64,000 nucleotides of DNA. Source: Leptospira ainlahdjerensis. Its GTDB lineage: Bacteria > Spirochaetota > Leptospiria > Leptospirales > Leptospiraceae. Where the stretch lies: positions 1-64,000 of the forward strand of contig NZ_JAFFPU010000031.1 in NCBI RefSeq assembly GCF_016919175.1. The letters are read 5' to 3'. This document shows, piece after piece, positions 60,598 through 64,000 of this stretch. Under the pieces are notes generated by a model. It saw only the letters and a program-made list of their open reading frames with translations. It was not told the origin of the DNA and did not search any database. Both the position numbers and the translations under genes were made by a program. Position 1 is the stretch's first letter, and every line of letters begins with the position of its first letter.

Positions 60598-61935
60598 CTA
60601 ACCCGCGATGCTCGCTTCCCGAATTAAAATATCGGGAATTTTTATGGAAGAATAAGAATCATTGTACTCATTTGAAATTCCTTCGATAGCAAAAAGAAGA
60701 TCAAAAAAATTCAGGTTCATTGTTATACGATCCACAGGATGAACGGGCATTCCATTTTTGTAATAGAATCCTTGCACCCCGATCGAAATTTCTCCCGATA
60801 CCGCGCTACAACCCGAACCGCCTTCCAATTTCAAAACGTAGATACATTCCGGATAACGGGAAAGTAAGTCTTCAAGGGATTCTTTCCCTTTCGGGACAAC
60901 GTAATTGGTAAATGAAGTTCCCACGCGTCCGCCGTAAGAGCGAACCGCGTTGCCTGTGGAACTCACTCCGGCTTTTTTTGCGGATTCTAAGTTATAAAGA
61001 TATGTCTGAAGAATTCCGTTTTCGATAATCGCTTTTTTGCGTGTCAAAACTCCTTCTGCGTCTAAAAGTCTCGAACCGGGATAATCCACGATATGCGGAT
61101 CACAGAATACGTTCCAAATCGGAGAGGCGACCGGAGCACCGATTTTTCCCTCCAGACGGGAAAGACCTTTCTGAACGTTGTCCGCAGAAAACGGAGAAGA
61201 AAACATTCCAAAAATCTGAGGACTGACCCGATTGGAAAGAACGATCGGATAATTTCCACTCTTGACCGGCTCCGCTCCCAAAAGAGAAAGGGAACGTTCG
61301 GTCGCAGTGGATACGATCTTTTCGGGTTGGATTTTATCTATGTCCAATCCGGACTTCGTATAACCGCCCATCTTTTTGGATTTACCGTCGGTTGCGACTA
61401 ACGCAACTCCCGCGGAGATCAGATTCGATTTTTCGCTGTGAAAAAGTCCTTTCGAATTTGCTAATATAAATCGGTTCCAGGTTTTTCCCGCGTAAGAATA
61501 CGGAACGTTCTCGATCCTTTCATCGGCCGACCATGCGAGTTCGTCCAGTTTTTCTCCGGTGGATTTTAACCACTCAAAACCCAGGGATTCCAAAGATTCT
61601 TCGTAAGAACGAATCGGAATTTTCGGAAGTTCGGTTTGTCCGGGAAGATCGATGTCCAAAGGATCCGATATCTTTGCCTGGGCGATTGCGTCTTCGACCA
61701 TCTGAGACAAGGCTTCTTCGGAAAGTTTTTCGCTGTAGGAATAACCTGGTTTTCCGTCTTGGATCAGACGAATTCCAATTCCTCTCGAATTGGAAAGTTC
61801 TGTGTTACTCACTCTCTTTTTAAAAAGTTCGATTCCAACGTCCTTGGATTCCGAACCGACGAGATCGTACTGATCGAGACCTTTTTGTTTACAAACGCCT
61901 AACACGTATTCAACGGATTGATCCAAGTCCATCAA
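60598..61935 (-). CDS. pmbA: TldE/PmbA metalloprotease-family subunit
   Basis: A 445-residue protein of the TldD/PmbA family, the partner of TldD. It has the domain of family U62 but lacks the HExxxH motif, as expected for TldE; the C-terminal segment (LKLEGGSGCSAVSGEISIGV, then NGMPVHPVDRITMNLNFFDL) is typical. In E. coli TldD/E is a heterodimeric protease for modified peptides and microcin maturation. It overlaps the tldD stop by 4 bases, so the pair is translated together. Function in Leptospira is unknown. Confidence 0.92.
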   Translation of the reverse strand: MMDLDQSVEYVLGVCKQKGLDQYDLVGSESKDVGIELFKKRVSNTELSNSRGIGIRLIQDGKPGYSYSEKLSEEALSQMVEDAIAQAKISDPLDIDLPGQTELPKIPIRSYEESLESLGFEWLKSTGEKLDELAWSADERIENVPYSYAGKTWNRFILANSKGLFHSEKSNLISAGVALVATDGKSKKMGGYTKSGLDIDKIQPEKIVSTATERSLSLLGAEPVKSGNYPIVLSNRVSPQIFGMFSSPFSADNVQKGLSRLEGKIGAPVASPIWNVFCDPHIVDYPGSRLLDAEGVLTRKKAIIENGILQTYLYNLESAKKAGVSSTGNAVRSYGGRVGTSFTNYVVPKGKESLEDLLSRYPECIYVLKLEGGSGCSAVSGEISIGVQGFYYKNGMPVHPVDRITMNLNFFDLLFAIEGISNEYNDSYSSIKIPDILIREASIAG

Positions 61936-63314
61936 CGTCCTCCCACGAGAATTTCATCCACTTTGAGAGTCGGTTGACCGACCGTTACGGGAACTGAACC
62001 GGAAGCGGCTCCGCACATCCCTGCCGCGAGTTCCAAATCGTTTCCTACCATACTGATCTTAGGAAGAATTTCGTCGCCTTTTCCGATCAGAGTCGCCCCT
62101 CTCACCGGTTCCGCGATCTTGCCGTTTCGGATAACGTATCCTTCTTCGACCGAAAAATTAAATTCTCCGGTGGAAGGATTTACCGAACCTCCGCCCATCT
62201 TTTTGGCAAAGAGTCCGTATTCTACTCCCGTGAGCATATCCTCGAAGGAATCCTTTCCTGCGGCGATGTATGTATTTCTCATTCTCGAAACCGGAGCATA
62301 CATATAACTTTCTCTACGTCCGCTTCCGGTTCTTGCGACTCCGACTTCCTCGGCTCCGATTCGATCGGAAAGATAATTTTTAAGAATTCCATTCTCGATG
62401 AGAACTGTCTTCTGAGGAGCCATTCCTTCGTCGTCCACGGAAATACTTCCCCAAGAATCGGGAATGGTTCCGTCGTCGATCGCTGTCAGACATGCTTGGG
62501 CGATGGGTTGTCCCAACTTGTCCACAAAGGGAGAAGACTTTTTACGAATGGCTTCCGTTTCCAGAGGATGTCCGCAGGCTTCGTGAAAGATCACTCCTCC
62601 GAATCCGTTGCCCATCACGACCGGCATTTTTTTTCCTTCGATATAACCGGCGGATAACATCATCAAAGCCCTTTCCGCGGCCGTTTTGGAAAGTTGCTCG
62701 ATGGGAAGACTTGCAAAAAACTCAAAACCCTTTCTGGCTCCCGGATTTTCCGATGCCACAAAACGTTCTCCTTCTTTCTCGGCCGCGACGTTGATGCTAA
62801 ATCTGCTTCTCACCCTTAGGTCTTCTAAGGCCAAACCTTCCGAGTTGTAGATTCCGATCTTGGAAACGGAATCGGATGCGGAAGCGCTGACCTGAACGAT
62901 ATGCAAAGACGTAGCTCTTGCGGTTTGATCCGCTCTATAAAGAATTTCTAATTTTTGATCCGGTGAAATTTTTCTAGGATCGGTGATCTGCGCTGGAAAA
63001 GATGGGGTTTTAAGATCTCCTCGAAACACAAGGGCTTGTCCTTTTCCTTTTGCGGCTCCTCTGGAATCGGCGAGAAGGTCTATGAGAGAAATGAGATGTT
63101 CCGGATCTTCGTTGTTCGTATGTGCGTAGAGGACGTCGGTTCCATAGATCAAACGGATTCCGATTCCGTAGTCGATCCCCGCGAAACTCTGTTCTATCTT
63201 ACGATCTCTCAAACTTACCGAGGAGGATCTGGTTTCTTCTTCAAATATTTCGACGAAATCTGCTTTTCTGGAAAGGCCTGCTTCCAGGATCAGGTGGGCT
63301 TTGTTTGTCTGCAT
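61932..63314 (-). CDS. tldD: TldD metalloprotease
   Basis: A 460-residue catalytic subunit of the TldD/TldE protease. The zinc motif HExxxH is seen in GVIFHEACGHPLETEAI, with His244, Glu245 and His249. RSSSVSLRDRKIEQSF and GIGIRLIYGTDVLYAHTNN mark the N-terminal domain. The C-terminal half has TGSGRRESYMYAPVSRMRNT, GGGSVNPSTGEFNFSVEEGY and the cysteine-containing MCGAASGSVPVTVGQPTLKV, all conserved in TldD. It is the first gene of the pmbA-A2M-pbpC-MoxR-VWA run, with a small lipoprotein gene 48 bases upstream on the same strand. Confidence 0.94.
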   Translation of the reverse strand: MQTNKAHLILEAGLSRKADFVEIFEEETRSSSVSLRDRKIEQSFAGIDYGIGIRLIYGTDVLYAHTNNEDPEHLISLIDLLADSRGAAKGKGQALVFRGDLKTPSFPAQITDPRKISPDQKLEILYRADQTARATSLHIVQVSASASDSVSKIGIYNSEGLALEDLRVRSRFSINVAAEKEGERFVASENPGARKGFEFFASLPIEQLSKTAAERALMMLSAGYIEGKKMPVVMGNGFGGVIFHEACGHPLETEAIRKKSSPFVDKLGQPIAQACLTAIDDGTIPDSWGSISVDDEGMAPQKTVLIENGILKNYLSDRIGAEEVGVARTGSGRRESYMYAPVSRMRNTYIAAGKDSFEDMLTGVEYGLFAKKMGGGSVNPSTGEFNFSVEEGYVIRNGKIAEPVRGATLIGKGDEILPKISMVGNDLELAAGMCGAASGSVPVTVGQPTLKVDEILVGGR

Positions 63315-63362
63315 TCTATCCTGTTAGACTCCGGATTGTTCCGGAGTCTTTTCAAATTCTAC

Positions 63363-63740
63363 TTATGGCTTCTTGATTTTTTCTCTGTATTTGATGGCGT
63401 GTGCGGTCGCCTTCCATTTGATTCGATTCCAGACGACGAGAAGGATGCTGGTTTCCTGCACTTCAAAACGATAGTTGATGATTTCATCTCCACCCATCGC
63501 CTTGGACTTGTCCAACAATTCTTTATAACCCGTTTCTCCCGTGACCCAGAGCATCAACCAAGAAGTATAAACTCCTTCGGTTTCCACGGTTCCGAGGATC
63601 TGAAAATCCTCGGAATTGATCAGATATTGTGTGTAGTTAGTTCCCAGTCCCGGAACTCGAATGTCACGGTAAATACAACCGCTCAGTAAGAATGAAATCA
63701 TTCCCAAAAGTAGAATGTTTTTTAGTTTCAAAATTCTCAT
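63363..63740 (-). CDS. Hypothetical lipoprotein
   Basis: A 125-residue secreted protein; I recognise no confident domain. Start ATG 63740 (MRILKLKNILLLGMISFLLS) is set by GGAGGAAAGGAT; the upstream reading is not needed. The lipobox LLSGC lies near Cys22. The mature part includes YINSEDFQILGTVETEGV-type strands and the end IKYREKIKKP. It resembles the short spirochaete TRL-like lipoproteins, but this is a guess. Lies between the HIT gene and tldD, all on the minus strand. Confidence 0.65.
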   Translation of the reverse strand: MRILKLKNILLLGMISFLLSGCIYRDIRVPGLGTNYTQYLINSEDFQILGTVETEGVYTSWLMLWVTGETGYKELLDKSKAMGGDEIINYRFEVQETSILLVVWNRIKWKATAHAIKYREKIKKP

Positions 63741-63778
63741 ATCCTTTCCTCCAAATTTTAACTCAAACTCAAAATACA

Positions 63779-64000
63779 TTAAAGATTCTGCATAGATTCC
63801 GTTCCAGGGAGTTTTCCCTGCAAGGCCAAACGAATATAGTCCACACCTTTCAGATCGTCCGTATAACGTGGAATCAGATGAAAGTGCATGTGAGGCACTA
63901 TTTCCGAAACCGTGACCGTATAAATTTTAACGGGAGAATGATTTTGATAGATCCATTTTGTCGCGAACTCGAGGGCCTTTCCGAAATCGGCAAAAGCTTC
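63779..64000 (-). CDS. HIT-family protein, C-terminal part (partial at window edge)
   Basis: I translated the last 222 bases on the minus strand. They give a 73-residue C-terminal portion containing VPHMHFHLIPRYTDDLKGVD, the histidine-triad active site (HxHxH), and ending GKLPGTESMQNL. HIT enzymes hydrolyse nucleotide phosphoramidates or dinucleotide polyphosphates. The N-terminal part lies outside the window. The stop (63779-63781) is 38 bases from the lipoprotein start. Confidence 0.85.
   Translation of the reverse strand, partial: EAFADFGKALEFATKWIYQNHSPVKIYTVTVSEIVPHMHFHLIPRYTDDLKGVDYIRLALQGKLPGTESMQNL

Overview
The window reads as chromosomal core genome of a Leptospira species, most likely of the pathogenic clade. 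The evidence is the macromolecular-synthesis operon (rpsU-yqeY-dnaG-rpoD), a DUF1564-type protein (a family I know only from Leptospira), several spirochaete-style lipoproteins, TTG/GTG starts, moderate G+C, and large intergenic repeats built around a TGTAGGA-N2-TCCTACA palindrome. Genus is inferred from gene content; the species cannot be named without a search. I saw no tRNA, rRNA, CRISPR array, phage or insertion sequence.

Layout. 1-1.4 kb: 3' remnant of an RND efflux pump and the first intergenic repeat. 1.4-6 kb: polysaccharide deacetylase, tyrS, and glpD divergent from tyrS. 6-11.3 kb: the macromolecular-synthesis operon on the minus strand, preceded by a small conserved protein and a degenerate GGDEF protein. 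12-18 kb: fbp, two sensor kinases without an output domain, and two small membrane proteins. 18.8-26 kb: a P-type Mg2+ ATPase, a Tgt fused to an MnmC-like methyltransferase, a lipoprotein and mgtE. 26-35 kb: OmpA-like protein and cation-diffusion transporter, an acyl-CoA-dehydrogenase-like protein behind uvrA, sppA and a Sua5/TsaC enzyme. 35-43 kb: a GH18 protein, a queuosine-precursor transporter, a lipoprotein, a VOC protein, leuA, a DUF1564 protein and a FadH-type reductase. 43-50.7 kb: a SpoIIE-type phosphatase receptor, small proteins, a SlyD-like isomerase, a UvrD-type helicase with an SprT-like metalloprotein, and a PanE-like reductase. 50.7-64 kb: a long minus-strand run of tldD, pmbA/tldE, alpha-2-macroglobulin, PBP1C, MoxR ATPase and VWA protein, with a lipoprotein and a HIT protein upstream.

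How the genes relate. The 50.7-63.3 kb run looks like an envelope-maintenance cluster: the A2M/PBP1C pair is the known periplasmic trap plus peptidoglycan-synthase pairing, followed by a MoxR/VWA pair and preceded by the TldD/TldE protease pair. Wobble-base tRNA modification appears twice, in the Tgt-MnmC-like fusion and the YhhQ-type transporter. Magnesium uptake is represented by two unrelated systems. The most unusual features are the Tgt fusion with its altered PTRxAR motif, the two-unit intergenic repeat family (four copies, with predicted G-quadruplex and palindromes), the PAS-kinase-receiver-kinase protein, and an acyl-CoA-dehydrogenase-like protein that seems to lack its catalytic base.
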